Positions 8,010-17,493 of a stretch of 64,000 nt of DNA are shown here, piece by piece (the first letter of the stretch is position 1; each line of letters starts with the position of its first letter). Origin of the DNA: an uncultured Bacteroidia bacterium (GTDB taxonomy: Bacteria; Bacteroidota; Bacteroidia; Bacteroidales; ML635J-15); NCBI GenBank assembly GCA_902791865.1, contig CADAXK010000001.1, positions 62,001 to 126,000 of the forward strand. Direction: 5' to 3'. The translations under genes and the position numbers were made by a program. Under the pieces are notes generated by a model. That model worked only from the letters and a program-made list of their open reading frames with translations, was not told the origin of the DNA and did no database searches.

Positions 8010-8148
8010 ACAAAACCACTGCTCGACTTATACGACAGTCAATCATTCTCCGTTATAGAAAACGGAAAAACATTCTCCAATTCTACCTGCACAATATTTT
8101 CCAAAACTTTTCGTTTATTTTGGACACTAATAATGAAAAAATTTTTAT

Positions 8149-8156
8149 TATTTTTG
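8149..8156 (+). promoter_or_regulatory. -7 box TATTTTTG heading the GT5/DUF4270/glmS/porW run
   Basis: Exact box 34 bases before ATG 8191. No other clear box is seen until porX, so this may drive the five-gene run to 15682. Confidence 0.5.
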
Positions 8157-8190
8157 TGGCTTAATTTATTTTGAAGTAAAAACACAACAC

Positions 8191-9003
8191 ATGAAACTGA
8201 AAGTTTTATTTGTAGCACAGGAAATTGCACCGTATGTTCCTGACAATGAGATGTCACTAGCTTGCCGCAAACTGCCGCAGGGAATTCAGGAACTCGGAAA
8301 CGAAATACGCATATTCATGCCCAAGTTCGGCGTGATTAACGAAAGAAGAAACCAGCTTCACGAAGTCATAAGGCTCAGCGGTATGAACCTTGTCATCAAC
8401 GATACCGACCATCCGCTTATCATAAAGGTTGCGTCAATACAGCCGGTTAGAATGCAGGTTTACTTCATCGACAACGAAGACCTCTTCCAGAAAAAATATA
8501 TGGTCACCGACAAGAGCGAAGACAACTTTACAGCCGATGAAAAATCCATATTCTTCTCGAAGGGCGTAGTCGAAACAGTAAAGAAACTCGGCTGGGCTCC
8601 GAACATTGTACATTGCCACGGCTGGTTCTCGGCTATCTTCCCGTTCATGATGAGAAAGGTATACAAGTACGACCCATTGTTCGCTAACAACTGCAAGGTG
8701 GTTTATACAATATACAACGACCGCTTCTCGGGTAGCATTAACAAGGATTTTGCAAAGAAACTTGTCGAAAAGGAAGCAAAAATCGAAGACTTGGAAAGAA
8801 TAAGCGACCCAACTTGGGAAAACATTACCAAACTGGCAATCGACTATTCCGATGGCGTGATACTTGGCTCTCAGGACATCGACCCCGAAATAATAAAGTA
8901 CATAAAGGACAGCGGAAAACCTATGCTCGAATACTCCGACAACGACACATTATCCGCAAATTGTGAACAATTTTACTCAACAGTCATTGAAAAGCAAGAC
9001 TAA
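8191..9003 (+). CDS. Truncated GT5 (glycogen/starch synthase N-domain) protein
   Basis: 270 aa protein matching only the first Rossmann half of glycogen/starch synthases (family length about 480 aa). The opening strand KVLFVAQEIAPYV and the later HCHGW (about residues 146-150) are typical. The ADP-glucose-binding KxGGL loop expected just after the first strand is absent: PDNEMSLACRKLP stands there. The whole C-terminal catalytic half is also missing. The frame is clean and the gene keeps tight spacing with its neighbour, overlapping the DUF4270 start by one base (TAATG), so it is a retained short form and not decay. Starch synthase activity is doubtful; a sensing or scaffolding role is inference. 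Confidence 0.85.
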   Translation: MKLKVLFVAQEIAPYVPDNEMSLACRKLPQGIQELGNEIRIFMPKFGVINERRNQLHEVIRLSGMNLVINDTDHPLIIKVASIQPVRMQVYFIDNEDLFQKKYMVTDKSEDNFTADEKSIFFSKGVVETVKKLGWAPNIVHCHGWFSAIFPFMMRKVYKYDPLFANNCKVVYTIYNDRFSGSINKDFAKKLVEKEAKIEDLERISDPTWENITKLAIDYSDGVILGSQDIDPEIIKYIKDSGKPMLEYSDNDTLSANCEQFYSTVIEKQD

Positions 9004-10283
9004 TGAAAAGTTTCTTTAAGGCAAGCCATCTGCTCGTATATGTACTTACAACAATCCTAGCCTTTGCAACAATAGCTTGCAAGGACGACGATTCGGCAAT
9101 AGGTACTGGCATTATGCCAAACAGCGATATGATGGATTTCAGATGCGACACCCTTGGCATTCAGACATTCGCAACTAGGGACACTCATGTAGAGACTCAG
9201 AACAGAACCGTAAACCCGATAGGAATCATTAACGATCCATTTTTCGGACAAACTACTGCTTCATGCGCATTCCAAGTATTGCTATCTTCCAACAATGTAC
9301 AATTGTCCCGTGAAATCGACACCACCAACCTGTCGGGAGTAAAACTCACACTACAATTAAAATACGATAACATATACGGAAGCCCAGAATCGGCAATGAA
9401 ACTAAATGTCAACAGATTGCTCACCGACATATCATACGATTCAACATATTATGAAGACACGCAATTCGACGCTTCGCAATACGAACTTCTGGAATCCATT
9501 GACTTGACAACCAGCCCCGACAGCGTAATAAAAGTAGAAATGCCACAGAATCTTGTCGAATCCATAATAAAGCAAAATGCAAGACAGGAAACTTGGAACA
9601 ACGAAGATTTTGTAAGCTTCTTCAAAGGTATATACGTAACACCAGAACAAACTTCTGGCGATGGATGCCTATACTCTTTCAACCTTATAAATAGCAAGTC
9701 AAAAATGGTACTCACCTACAATGATACCTGCTCATTCGACTTCATTATAGGCGAATATGCTGCGAAAATTAACTTGTACTCGCACGACTACACCAACGCC
9801 GACAGCGAACTGAAGGAAGCTATCGACAATCCCGATCAGCCATCAAAATACTGCTACATACAAGGTCTTGCCGGACTGAAGACAAAAATAAAGTTCCCCG
9901 AACTTGAAAATCTATTCGACTCAAAAAACATAATAATCAACAGAGCACAACTCAAAGTTACCATAAAGGAAGGCTCCACAAACGACATACTTCCTTCACC
10001 AACAGCAATGAGCATGACAAAAATACTCAGCACCGGACTCTTCGACTTTCTCGAAGACTACAAGTCAAACAGCAAAAACTTCGGTGGCAAGTTCGAGGCA
10101 AGCGACAACTCATATACTTTCAACATCCCACTGCACCTGCAAAGCCTGCAGTCGGGAGAACCAGACTACGGAATATACATGGTGGCCAACGACAATAGAA
10201 TTATCCCGTACAGGGCATTATTGTATGGAGGTTCACATGAAGATTATAGCGTTAAGATAATAGTTTATTACTCAAAATATTAG
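9003..10283 (+). CDS. DUF4270 lipoprotein
   Basis: 426 aa lipoprotein (signal ending ATIAC, C26) of the Bacteroidota DUF4270 family. Typical family traits are seen: an opening with D-D-D and IGTGIMP after the lipid cysteine, the GIINDPFFGQTTAS stretch near 75, repeated beta strands, and a C-terminal region ending with a strand of alternating V and I. Function of the family is not established; it probably sits in the outer membrane or periplasm. Starts on the last base of the preceding GT5-like gene and is followed 4 bases later by glmS, a linkage that suggests cell-envelope work. Confidence 0.88.
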   Translation: MKSFFKASHLLVYVLTTILAFATIACKDDDSAIGTGIMPNSDMMDFRCDTLGIQTFATRDTHVETQNRTVNPIGIINDPFFGQTTASCAFQVLLSSNNVQLSREIDTTNLSGVKLTLQLKYDNIYGSPESAMKLNVNRLLTDISYDSTYYEDTQFDASQYELLESIDLTTSPDSVIKVEMPQNLVESIIKQNARQETWNNEDFVSFFKGIYVTPEQTSGDGCLYSFNLINSKSKMVLTYNDTCSFDFIIGEYAAKINLYSHDYTNADSELKEAIDNPDQPSKYCYIQGLAGLKTKIKFPELENLFDSKNIIINRAQLKVTIKEGSTNDILPSPTAMSMTKILSTGLFDFLEDYKSNSKNFGGKFEASDNSYTFNIPLHLQSLQSGEPDYGIYMVANDNRIIPYRALLYGGSHEDYSVKIIVYYSKY

Positions 10284-10287
10284 CAAC

Positions 10288-12141
10288 ATGTGCGGAATTG
10301 TTGGATACATAGGCAATAGAGATGCATACGAGGTTCTGATTAAAGGACTGAAACGATTGGAATACAGAGGCTACGACTCGGCCGGAATCGCAATATACAA
10401 CGGAAGTAAGTTCAACGTATACAAATGTCACGGAAAAGTCAGCGACCTTGAACAGCACATTGCAGGAAAAGATGCCACAGGAAACATTGGTATTGGTCAC
10501 ACGCGCTGGGCAACCCATGGCGAACCAAATGATGTCAATGCACATCCACACGAATCAATGAATGGAAAATTCATATTGATACACAACGGAATCATTGAGA
10601 ACTATGCCAAGTTGAAAGCTACTCTCGAAGAAAAAGGCTATACCTTCAAGGGCGAAACCGACTCCGAAGTGCTGGTCAATTTCATTGAATACATATACAA
10701 TGAAAGTCACGAGAAGGACGAATATTTTACTCCTGATGATGCTGTACGTGCAGCTTTGCAACTGGTGGAAGGCGCATACGGAATCGTGGTAATGAGTTCC
10801 GAAGACCCAGAAACCCTTACAGTGGCCCGCAAAGGTAGCCCGATTGTAATTGGACTTGGCAATGGTGAATATTTTGTCGCATCCGATGCTTCACCTATAA
10901 TAGAATATACCAATTCGGTAATCTACCTCAACGACCTCGATGTTGCAACAATAAGCAAGACCGGTTTCAACCTTGCAAATCTCAAGGACCGCAGGGCAAA
11001 AATCGACATTCAGCAGGTTGACCTTCGCCTCGATGAAATCGAAAAGAACGGCTTCGACCACTATATGCTCAAGGAAATCTACGAACAGCCACGAGCTATT
11101 GCCGACACATACCGCGGTCGTCTGAGCCTCGACACAAAGAACCTTACCCTTGGTGGCCTTCACACCGTAATGGCAGAACTGAAAGAGGCGAAGCGAATCA
11201 TAATCGTTGCATGCGGAACAAGCTGGCATGCCGGACTTGTAGGCGAATATCTGTTCGAAGAGTTTGCCCGCATACCTACCGAAGTGGAATACGCATCGGA
11301 ATTCAGGTACAGGAATCCAATCATCAACAAGGGCGACATTGTGATAGCAATTAGCCAGAGCGGAGAAACTGCCGATACGCTTGCAGCAATACAGCTTGCA
11401 AAAGAAAGAGGTGCAATCGTTCTCGGAATTTGCAATGTTGTAGGTTCAAGCATTCCGCGCGAAACTGTAGCAGGTGTTTACACCCACGCAGGACCAGAAA
11501 TCGGTGTTGCATCAACCAAGGCTTTCACCACGCAAATTACCGTGCTGACAATGATGGCCATGCAGGTTGGTCTAGCAAACAAGGGCCTTACCGAAAAGGA
11601 ATTTACCGACCTAGTAGATGAACTATATGCAATTCCTCAGAAAGTTGATCTAATCCTCCAGAAGAGCGAAAGCATCAAGCAGATAGCTGAAAAAATAAAG
11701 GACGCAACCAACAGCATCTACCTCGGACGTGGATACCTCTACCCAGTTGCACTCGAAGGTGCATTGAAGCTGAAGGAAATTTCGTACATCCATGCCGAAG
11801 GTTACCCATCAGCCGAAATGAAACACGGACCTATCGCCCTTATCGACGAAAAGATGCCTGTTATCGTATTGGCTACCAAGGATAAATCATACGACAAGAT
11901 TGTGTCCAACATTCAGGAAGTAAAGGCACGCAAGGGCGTTGTAATAGCAATCGTTACCGAAGGCGATACAACCATCAAGGAAATGGCTGACTATGTAATC
12001 GAAGTTCCTTACTCCGACTTCGCACTTGCTCCCCTTCTGACGGTAGTTCCGCTGCAACTTATTGCATACTACATCGCTGTGATGAGAGGTTGCAATGTAG
12101 ACCAGCCACGAAATCTTGCAAAATCAGTAACAGTCGAATAA
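10288..12141 (+). CDS. glmS: Glutamine-fructose-6-phosphate aminotransferase (isomerizing)
   Basis: GlmS makes glucosamine-6-phosphate from fructose-6-phosphate and glutamine, the entry step to UDP-GlcNAc for peptidoglycan and LPS. Length 617 aa. Cys2 of MCGIVGY is the N-terminal nucleophile of the glutaminase half; GHTRWATHG and HNGIIEN follow. The isomerase half has two SIS domains: GTSWHAG, SQSGETADT, TKAFTTQ, then GRGYLYPVALEGALKLKE and the C-tail PRNLAKSVTVE. No glmS ribozyme is seen upstream; the gap to the previous gene is only 4 bases. Followed after 9 bases by porW. Confidence 0.98.
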   Translation: MCGIVGYIGNRDAYEVLIKGLKRLEYRGYDSAGIAIYNGSKFNVYKCHGKVSDLEQHIAGKDATGNIGIGHTRWATHGEPNDVNAHPHESMNGKFILIHNGIIENYAKLKATLEEKGYTFKGETDSEVLVNFIEYIYNESHEKDEYFTPDDAVRAALQLVEGAYGIVVMSSEDPETLTVARKGSPIVIGLGNGEYFVASDASPIIEYTNSVIYLNDLDVATISKTGFNLANLKDRRAKIDIQQVDLRLDEIEKNGFDHYMLKEIYEQPRAIADTYRGRLSLDTKNLTLGGLHTVMAELKEAKRIIIVACGTSWHAGLVGEYLFEEFARIPTEVEYASEFRYRNPIINKGDIVIAISQSGETADTLAAIQLAKERGAIVLGICNVVGSSIPRETVAGVYTHAGPEIGVASTKAFTTQITVLTMMAMQVGLANKGLTEKEFTDLVDELYAIPQKVDLILQKSESIKQIAEKIKDATNSIYLGRGYLYPVALEGALKLKEISYIHAEGYPSAEMKHGPIALIDEKMPVIVLATKDKSYDKIVSNIQEVKARKGVVIAIVTEGDTTIKEMADYVIEVPYSDFALAPLLTVVPLQLIAYYIAVMRGCNVDQPRNLAKSVTVE

Positions 12142-12150
12142 AAAACTGAA

Positions 12151-14853
12151 ATGAAGCGACTTGTAAAAATATTAGTGATATTGTTCTCTTTGGCGGCAAT
12201 TGCTGCGTGTTCAACAGAAAAGAATACGCCAATGAACCGTTTTTATCACAGCACAACATTGAAATACAACATATATTTCAATGGACGCGAGTCGTACAAG
12301 AAAGGCATTAACAAGATAAACGACCAAAACAGCGACAACTACGCACTGATTCTGAGCGTATTCACCGACAGCAAGGAAGAAAATGCAAGCATTGCCAACG
12401 GCGAAATGGAAAAGGCAATCCAGAAGTCGGCAAAAGGCATAAAAATACACTCGATAACCAAAAAGCCAAAACCTACAGGCAAAGCAATGTCACCGAAGGA
12501 AAAGGAATTCATGGCACAAAACGAATTCAACAAATGGGTTGAATATTGCTATCTGCTTATGGGTAAAGCTTATTTTATCAAACGCGACTATCTGCAAGCA
12601 CGACAGAACCTCGAATATGCCCTTCGGCAATATCCGAACTCAAAGGCTCAGCCAGAAATGGCAATGTACCTCGTTAGAACATTCTGCGAAGACAAGAAGT
12701 TCAAGGAAGCGAAAGAAGTTCTCGACAAGATTGATGCCGACAAGAAGATTACCAAGAAAACCGAAGGTTACTATGCTGCAGTGTGCGCCGACTACTACCT
12801 GAAGCAGAACAATACCGAAGAAGCTGCCGAGAAACTAAAAACAGCAATAGAAAAGACTAAGAAGCGTACCGATAAATTAAGATACACATACATTCTTGCT
12901 CAGCTCAACGAAAAGGAAAACAAGTTGAACGATGCATACAAATGCTACGAAGCAGCATCGAAGCGCAACAGAATATATGAAATGGAGTTCAACGCCCGCA
13001 TAAACATGGCAAAATGCCATAGCGGAAAAGGTAGCAACAAGGAAATCTTCAAGTTGCTGAACAAAATGCTAAAGGATGAAAAGAACAAAGAGTACCGCGA
13101 CCAAATTTACTACGCTATTGCAGAAGTAGAACTGAGGTCGGGCAAGGAAACCGAAGCCATTGAACACTACAGGAAGTCCTCTGAAGTAAGCATGGGCAAC
13201 GACTACCAAAAAGCATTGTCGTGCTTAAAATTAGGAGAATTGTACTATGCTAAACTGGAATACAAGAACGCCTACTTGTATTACGACACGTGCATGCAGT
13301 TCCTGCCCGAAAGTCACGAGAACTTCAAGGAAATACAAACATTGTCGAAAAACCTGTCGGAACTTGTCACCTACACCGATATAATTGAATTCGAGGACAG
13401 CGTTCAGAAAATAGCTAAGATGAGTGACAAGGAACGCAACAAACTGATTGACGGACTTATTGCAAAAGTGGTAGAACAGGAACGCCTCGAACGGGAACTT
13501 GCACAGCAGGAAAACTTAAATTCATACCTTTTCGACCAGAAACGTGGTGAAACCAATACAGTAGGAAGTTCTTCGGGAAAATGGTACTTCTACAACCCCG
13601 CACAATTAAGCTACGGAAAGAACGAATTCCAGAAAAAATGGGGCAACAGAAAAAACGAAGACCATTGGCGACGCAGAGACAAAACTGTTGTTGCATTTGA
13701 TATGGGCGACGACAGCGAAGCTTCAGACAGCGTTGTAGCCGATGCAAAACCAAAGAACGAAGATCCAAAGAGCCGTGAGTATTACTTGCAGGACTTACCT
13801 CTTACCGACTCGGCAATGCAGGAGTCGCACAAGCGAATCGAAAACTCACTATACAACGCAAGCAAAATTTACAAGGAGAAATTCGGCGACTATCATAAAG
13901 CAATTAACAGCTACGAGGATTTGAACAAGCGTTATCCTAACACCGACTACCAACTCCTATCCTACTACGACTTGTATATACTAAATACGCTAATAAAGGA
14001 CATTCCACAAGCTGAGAAATACAAAAATTTGATTATCACTAAATACAGCAACACAAACTACGCAAAATTGCTCCAAAACCCCAACTTTGTGAAGGAACAG
14101 GAAGAAATTCGCAAACGAGAAGAACAACTCTATGCTAATACTTACGATGCTTTCATGCGCGGAGAATGGAGCACGGTACAACGCAATGCAACAAACTTTA
14201 TAAACAACAACAGCGACAGCGACTTGGTTCCGCATTTTGACTTCCTCAACACAATGTGTACTGCAAGAAACGCAGATACAACCAAGTTCAAGTTAGCATT
14301 GCTCGATTTCATCGACCGCCATCCAAAGCACGAACTTAGACAGGCAGCAGAAAACCTATTATCGTACTTTGGAACATCCGACATGGATGCACTTATAGCC
14401 GACCTGAAATCACGTCCAGAAGTTGTAAAACAGCAGAACAAGGAAGGCGAATCGGAATCATTCGCCGAAGAAACCACCGAAGCAGAATACACCTTCGACG
14501 AGATGGCAGAACACTACTATGTCGTTTACTTCAAATCGGAACAGGTTGACGACAAACGACTTGCATTCGAAATCCGCAACTTCAACATCTTCAACTTCAA
14601 CATGCGTACCTTCAATGTGGTAACGAGCACTTTCAACAGCAACTACTCCTTGATAACAGTACGCCCGTTCCGCAATATGCGCCAGTCGGTCAACTACTCG
14701 AAGATGATTGCCAACAGCGATGATGTCTTCAATAAGCTCAGAAATGTGGACTACAAGATATTTGTAATTTCAGCCGACAACTTCAAGCAACTTACTGCCA
14801 GCAAGAACCTGAATGCATATATGGAGTTCTACAACGCCAACTACAATAAATAA
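12151..14853 (+). CDS. porW: T9SS lipoprotein PorW/SprE (TPR protein)
   Basis: 900 aa TPR lipoprotein resembling PorW of Porphyromonas and SprE of Flavobacterium, an outer-membrane lipoprotein needed for type IX secretion and gliding. Signal and lipobox IAAC (C20) are followed by the family-like opening STEKNTPMNRFYHSTTLKYN and YFNGRESYKKG. TPR helices fill residues about 120-420 and 570-720. A charged linker about 440-540 contains SSSGKWYFYNPAQLS, also typical. The last part (from about 790) has EHYYVVYF and FNIFNFNMRTFNVV, a small alpha/beta module seen at the end of SprE-like proteins. Assigned from memory of the family; the nearby porX supports it. Confidence 0.82.
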   Translation: MKRLVKILVILFSLAAIAACSTEKNTPMNRFYHSTTLKYNIYFNGRESYKKGINKINDQNSDNYALILSVFTDSKEENASIANGEMEKAIQKSAKGIKIHSITKKPKPTGKAMSPKEKEFMAQNEFNKWVEYCYLLMGKAYFIKRDYLQARQNLEYALRQYPNSKAQPEMAMYLVRTFCEDKKFKEAKEVLDKIDADKKITKKTEGYYAAVCADYYLKQNNTEEAAEKLKTAIEKTKKRTDKLRYTYILAQLNEKENKLNDAYKCYEAASKRNRIYEMEFNARINMAKCHSGKGSNKEIFKLLNKMLKDEKNKEYRDQIYYAIAEVELRSGKETEAIEHYRKSSEVSMGNDYQKALSCLKLGELYYAKLEYKNAYLYYDTCMQFLPESHENFKEIQTLSKNLSELVTYTDIIEFEDSVQKIAKMSDKERNKLIDGLIAKVVEQERLERELAQQENLNSYLFDQKRGETNTVGSSSGKWYFYNPAQLSYGKNEFQKKWGNRKNEDHWRRRDKTVVAFDMGDDSEASDSVVADAKPKNEDPKSREYYLQDLPLTDSAMQESHKRIENSLYNASKIYKEKFGDYHKAINSYEDLNKRYPNTDYQLLSYYDLYILNTLIKDIPQAEKYKNLIITKYSNTNYAKLLQNPNFVKEQEEIRKREEQLYANTYDAFMRGEWSTVQRNATNFINNNSDSDLVPHFDFLNTMCTARNADTTKFKLALLDFIDRHPKHELRQAAENLLSYFGTSDMDALIADLKSRPEVVKQQNKEGESESFAEETTEAEYTFDEMAEHYYVVYFKSEQVDDKRLAFEIRNFNIFNFNMRTFNVVTSTFNSNYSLITVRPFRNMRQSVNYSKMIANSDDVFNKLRNVDYKIFVISADNFKQLTASKNLNAYMEFYNANYNK

Positions 14854-14887
14854 TTGCTCAAAGCAATCCTTTTAAAACATCATAACA

Positions 14888-15682
14888 ATGAAAACAAGGG
14901 TATTAGCCATTATCATTTCGATACTCGCAATAATTTTGTGCGAAGGTTTTATCAATAACATGTCGGCACAATCGCCATACGATGCAGACAACACAAACGG
15001 CAAGTATGTGGACATGTCCAAGCCAATAATGATAACTTTGAAATTTGAGGAAACAGACCCCGATGAATCGCTCTGCGAATATTGCAGGTACGACGCACAG
15101 GGCAAAATTATCGAATACGGATGCCTGGTCGGTCAGTTCGACTACGAAACATTCATCCGCATGTTCAAGATTCATTACAACGGCGAAAAGATTGATTCGG
15201 TACAATGGAAGGAAGTAATCAGCGGGTATGCTTCTGAAAAAATGGACTTGATTTTCAAGAAAGGCACAAGCTTCTACGACCAGTTTACTGGCGATATCCC
15301 AGGATACCTTCGTGATACTGATTCCGAAGTAAAAGGCCTTGACCCACATTCAATTGCCTCGATGCGTGCATACGCCGAAAGCAAGAACGACATCCTTGAA
15401 AGACAGTTTGGTCGCATATACGATTTCAGCTGCATAAAGAAATGGGACAAGGAGAAAAAAGACAAGCAAGGCCGCCCAACATACTCGGAAAACACAGACG
15501 ACTATGGTGACGAGTACGAAAGTTATAAGGTAAACTACTCCTACGGCGACGATTATACAAAGTTGTCTGTCAACTTCAAGAAGCGCGCTATGTTCGATGA
15601 AGAAATGTACGATAGTGAATGGGACTACATCATTTTCGAAAATTACCTTCATACTGATACGAAACCAAGCGGAAAAAAATAA
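14888..15682 (+). CDS. Exported protein of unknown function between porW and porX
   Basis: 264 aa, not recognised. It has a Sec signal (residues about 1-28, ending NNMSAQS) and no lipobox. The mature part is rich in Asp, Tyr and Lys, with two cysteines close together (ESLCEYCRYD, about 59-66) and a third and fourth further on. A C-terminal stretch YGDEYESYKVNYSYGDDY looks beta-rich. No T9SS sorting domain, no enzyme motif. It starts 34 bases after porW and precedes porX by 111 bases, all on one strand, so a role near the T9SS can be proposed but rests on position alone. Confidence 0.75.
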   Translation: MKTRVLAIIISILAIILCEGFINNMSAQSPYDADNTNGKYVDMSKPIMITLKFEETDPDESLCEYCRYDAQGKIIEYGCLVGQFDYETFIRMFKIHYNGEKIDSVQWKEVISGYASEKMDLIFKKGTSFYDQFTGDIPGYLRDTDSEVKGLDPHSIASMRAYAESKNDILERQFGRIYDFSCIKKWDKEKKDKQGRPTYSENTDDYGDEYESYKVNYSYGDDYTKLSVNFKKRAMFDEEMYDSEWDYIIFENYLHTDTKPSGKK

Positions 15683-15793
15683 CAACGGCATTTACATGGT
15701 GAACTCGTCACAGCATCTGCTACTGTTTTTTGCATAACGAAAAATAATTCCGTATTTTTTTCGTTACCATATTAATAATAAACTAATAACGAC

Positions 15794-17350
15794 ATGAAGC
15801 AAATCAGAATACTTTGGACCGACGACGAAATAGACCTCCTGAAACCGCATATCATCTTCCTTGAAGGCAAGGGCTACAGCGTAGATACCGCCACAAATGG
15901 AACCGACGCAATTGAACTGTCAAAGCAAAACGACTACGACATAATTTTCCTCGACGAAAATATGCCCGGACTAAGCGGACTGGAAACTCTTTCGCAAATA
16001 AAGGACATCCTACCGCATACACCTATAATAATGATTACAAAAAGCGAGGAAGAGGACATCATGGACGAAGCCATCGGCTCAAAGATTACCGACTACCTCA
16101 TCAAACCTGTTAACCCCAACCAGATACTTCTTACCATAAAGAAAAACATAGACAAGCAAAGGCTCATAACTGAAAAGACAACCTCGTCGTACCAGATGGA
16201 ATTCGGACGGCTGGGAATGAAAATCAATGAAGTGTCGAACTACAAGGAATGGTACGAAGTGTATAGGAAACTCGTCTATTGGGAAATGCAGCTTATGGAA
16301 TCGAAGGACAGCACAATGGACGAAGTGTTCGAGATGCAGATGAACGAGGCCAACAGCACTTTCTGCAAATACATCAAGCGCAACTATACCAAATGGTTCC
16401 GTCCCGATTGTGATGACAAGCCCCTACTCTCGCCCAACCTGCTGCGCGAAAAGGTTTTCCCTCTGCTCAACGAAGGCAAAACAGTGCTCTTCCTACTCAT
16501 CGACAACCTGCGCTTCGACCAGTGGAAAGCAATAGAACCAATACTCAACCAGTTCTACACCACCGCCGAGGAGGATATGTTCTACTCAATCCTACCCACC
16601 TCGACTCAATATTCGCGCAACTCAATTTTTTCGGGACTTATGCCCTCGGAAATCAACAAGCTCTACCCCGACCTCTGGAAGAACGACGACGAGGAAGGCG
16701 GCAAGAACCTTTACGAAGAAGATATGCTGCGTTCAATGATGAACCGCTTCAACATAAAGCAAGGCTTGTATTTTGACAAAATTACAGATATAAAGAACTG
16801 CAAGTCAATTACCGACAACATAAAGAACATCGTACAGAACAAGTTTGTTTCCATCGTGGTAAACTTTGTGGATTCGCTGTCGCATGCCGGCACCGAGCAG
16901 CGCATGGTACGCGAACTTACCAACACCACCGAAGCCTACCTGTCCATCACAAAGTCGTGGTTCGAGCTTTCGCCGTTGTTCGACATGATCAAGGCATTTG
17001 CCGAACAGGGAGCCTACCTCGTCATCGGCACCGACCATGGAAGCATACAGATTTCCAATCCTTTGAAAGTCATCGGCGACAAAGCAACAACCACCAACCT
17101 GCGCTACAAGCAGGGACGAAACCTCGCATACAATCCAAAGGAAGTATATGAGATAACAAATCCCGCTGAAGCATATCTGCCCAAAACTAATATTAGCTCA
17201 ACCTATATTTTCTCGTGCAACGACGATTTCTTCGCCTATCCGAACAACTACAACCACTATGTGAAGTATTACAAAAATACCTTCCAGCACGGCGGAATTT
17301 CGCTTCAGGAAATGATAATTCCAGCCATAACGATGAAGCCTAAAATTTAG
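15794..17350 (+). CDS. porX: Response regulator PorX with PglZ domain
   Basis: PorX is the orphan response regulator that, with sensor PorY, controls T9SS genes; its C-terminal PglZ domain belongs to the alkaline phosphatase superfamily. Length 518 aa matches. Receiver domain 1-120: acidic pair D10-D11, phospho-acceptor D54 in FLDENMPG, conserved TK in MITKSEE. PglZ part from about 200: LLIDNLRFDQW, PTSTQYSRN, DSLSHAG and GTDHGS, which hold the expected metal ligands and nucleophile. There is no DNA-binding output domain, as in known PorX. The first ATG is used. Only a poor promoter match lies upstream. Confidence 0.95.
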   Translation: MKQIRILWTDDEIDLLKPHIIFLEGKGYSVDTATNGTDAIELSKQNDYDIIFLDENMPGLSGLETLSQIKDILPHTPIIMITKSEEEDIMDEAIGSKITDYLIKPVNPNQILLTIKKNIDKQRLITEKTTSSYQMEFGRLGMKINEVSNYKEWYEVYRKLVYWEMQLMESKDSTMDEVFEMQMNEANSTFCKYIKRNYTKWFRPDCDDKPLLSPNLLREKVFPLLNEGKTVLFLLIDNLRFDQWKAIEPILNQFYTTAEEDMFYSILPTSTQYSRNSIFSGLMPSEINKLYPDLWKNDDEEGGKNLYEEDMLRSMMNRFNIKQGLYFDKITDIKNCKSITDNIKNIVQNKFVSIVVNFVDSLSHAGTEQRMVRELTNTTEAYLSITKSWFELSPLFDMIKAFAEQGAYLVIGTDHGSIQISNPLKVIGDKATTTNLRYKQGRNLAYNPKEVYEITNPAEAYLPKTNISSTYIFSCNDDFFAYPNNYNHYVKYYKNTFQHGGISLQEMIIPAITMKPKI

Positions 17351-17357
17351 TATAAGC

Positions 17358-17420
17358 TGTTAATAAAAACATTAACTCATTAATTTACAGAATATCATTA
17401 TTAACAATCCTGTTAATAAA
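17358..17420. repeat. Paired TGTTAATAAA direct repeat upstream of a T9SS cargo gene
   Basis: The 10-mer occurs at 17358-17367 and 17411-17420 in the 143-base AT-rich gap between porX and the next cargo gene. It recurs at 39006-39015 before the C10 protease. It could be a regulator site, but AT-rich DNA makes chance repeats likely. Confidence 0.35.
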
Positions 17421-17493
17421 TATAACGGGCAAAAACTATCCGAAATGCAGAAATAATGCACTTTTGCGCCGTCAAATTTTAAAGTATTTTAAT

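Noticed and set aside
8191..9003. Frameshifted or decayed full glycogen synthase
   Set aside because: No matching second half follows in any frame; the next gene starts at once and is an intact DUF4270 gene.
10284..10287. glmS ribozyme or riboswitch
   Set aside because: Only 4 bases separate glmS from the gene before it, leaving no room for one.
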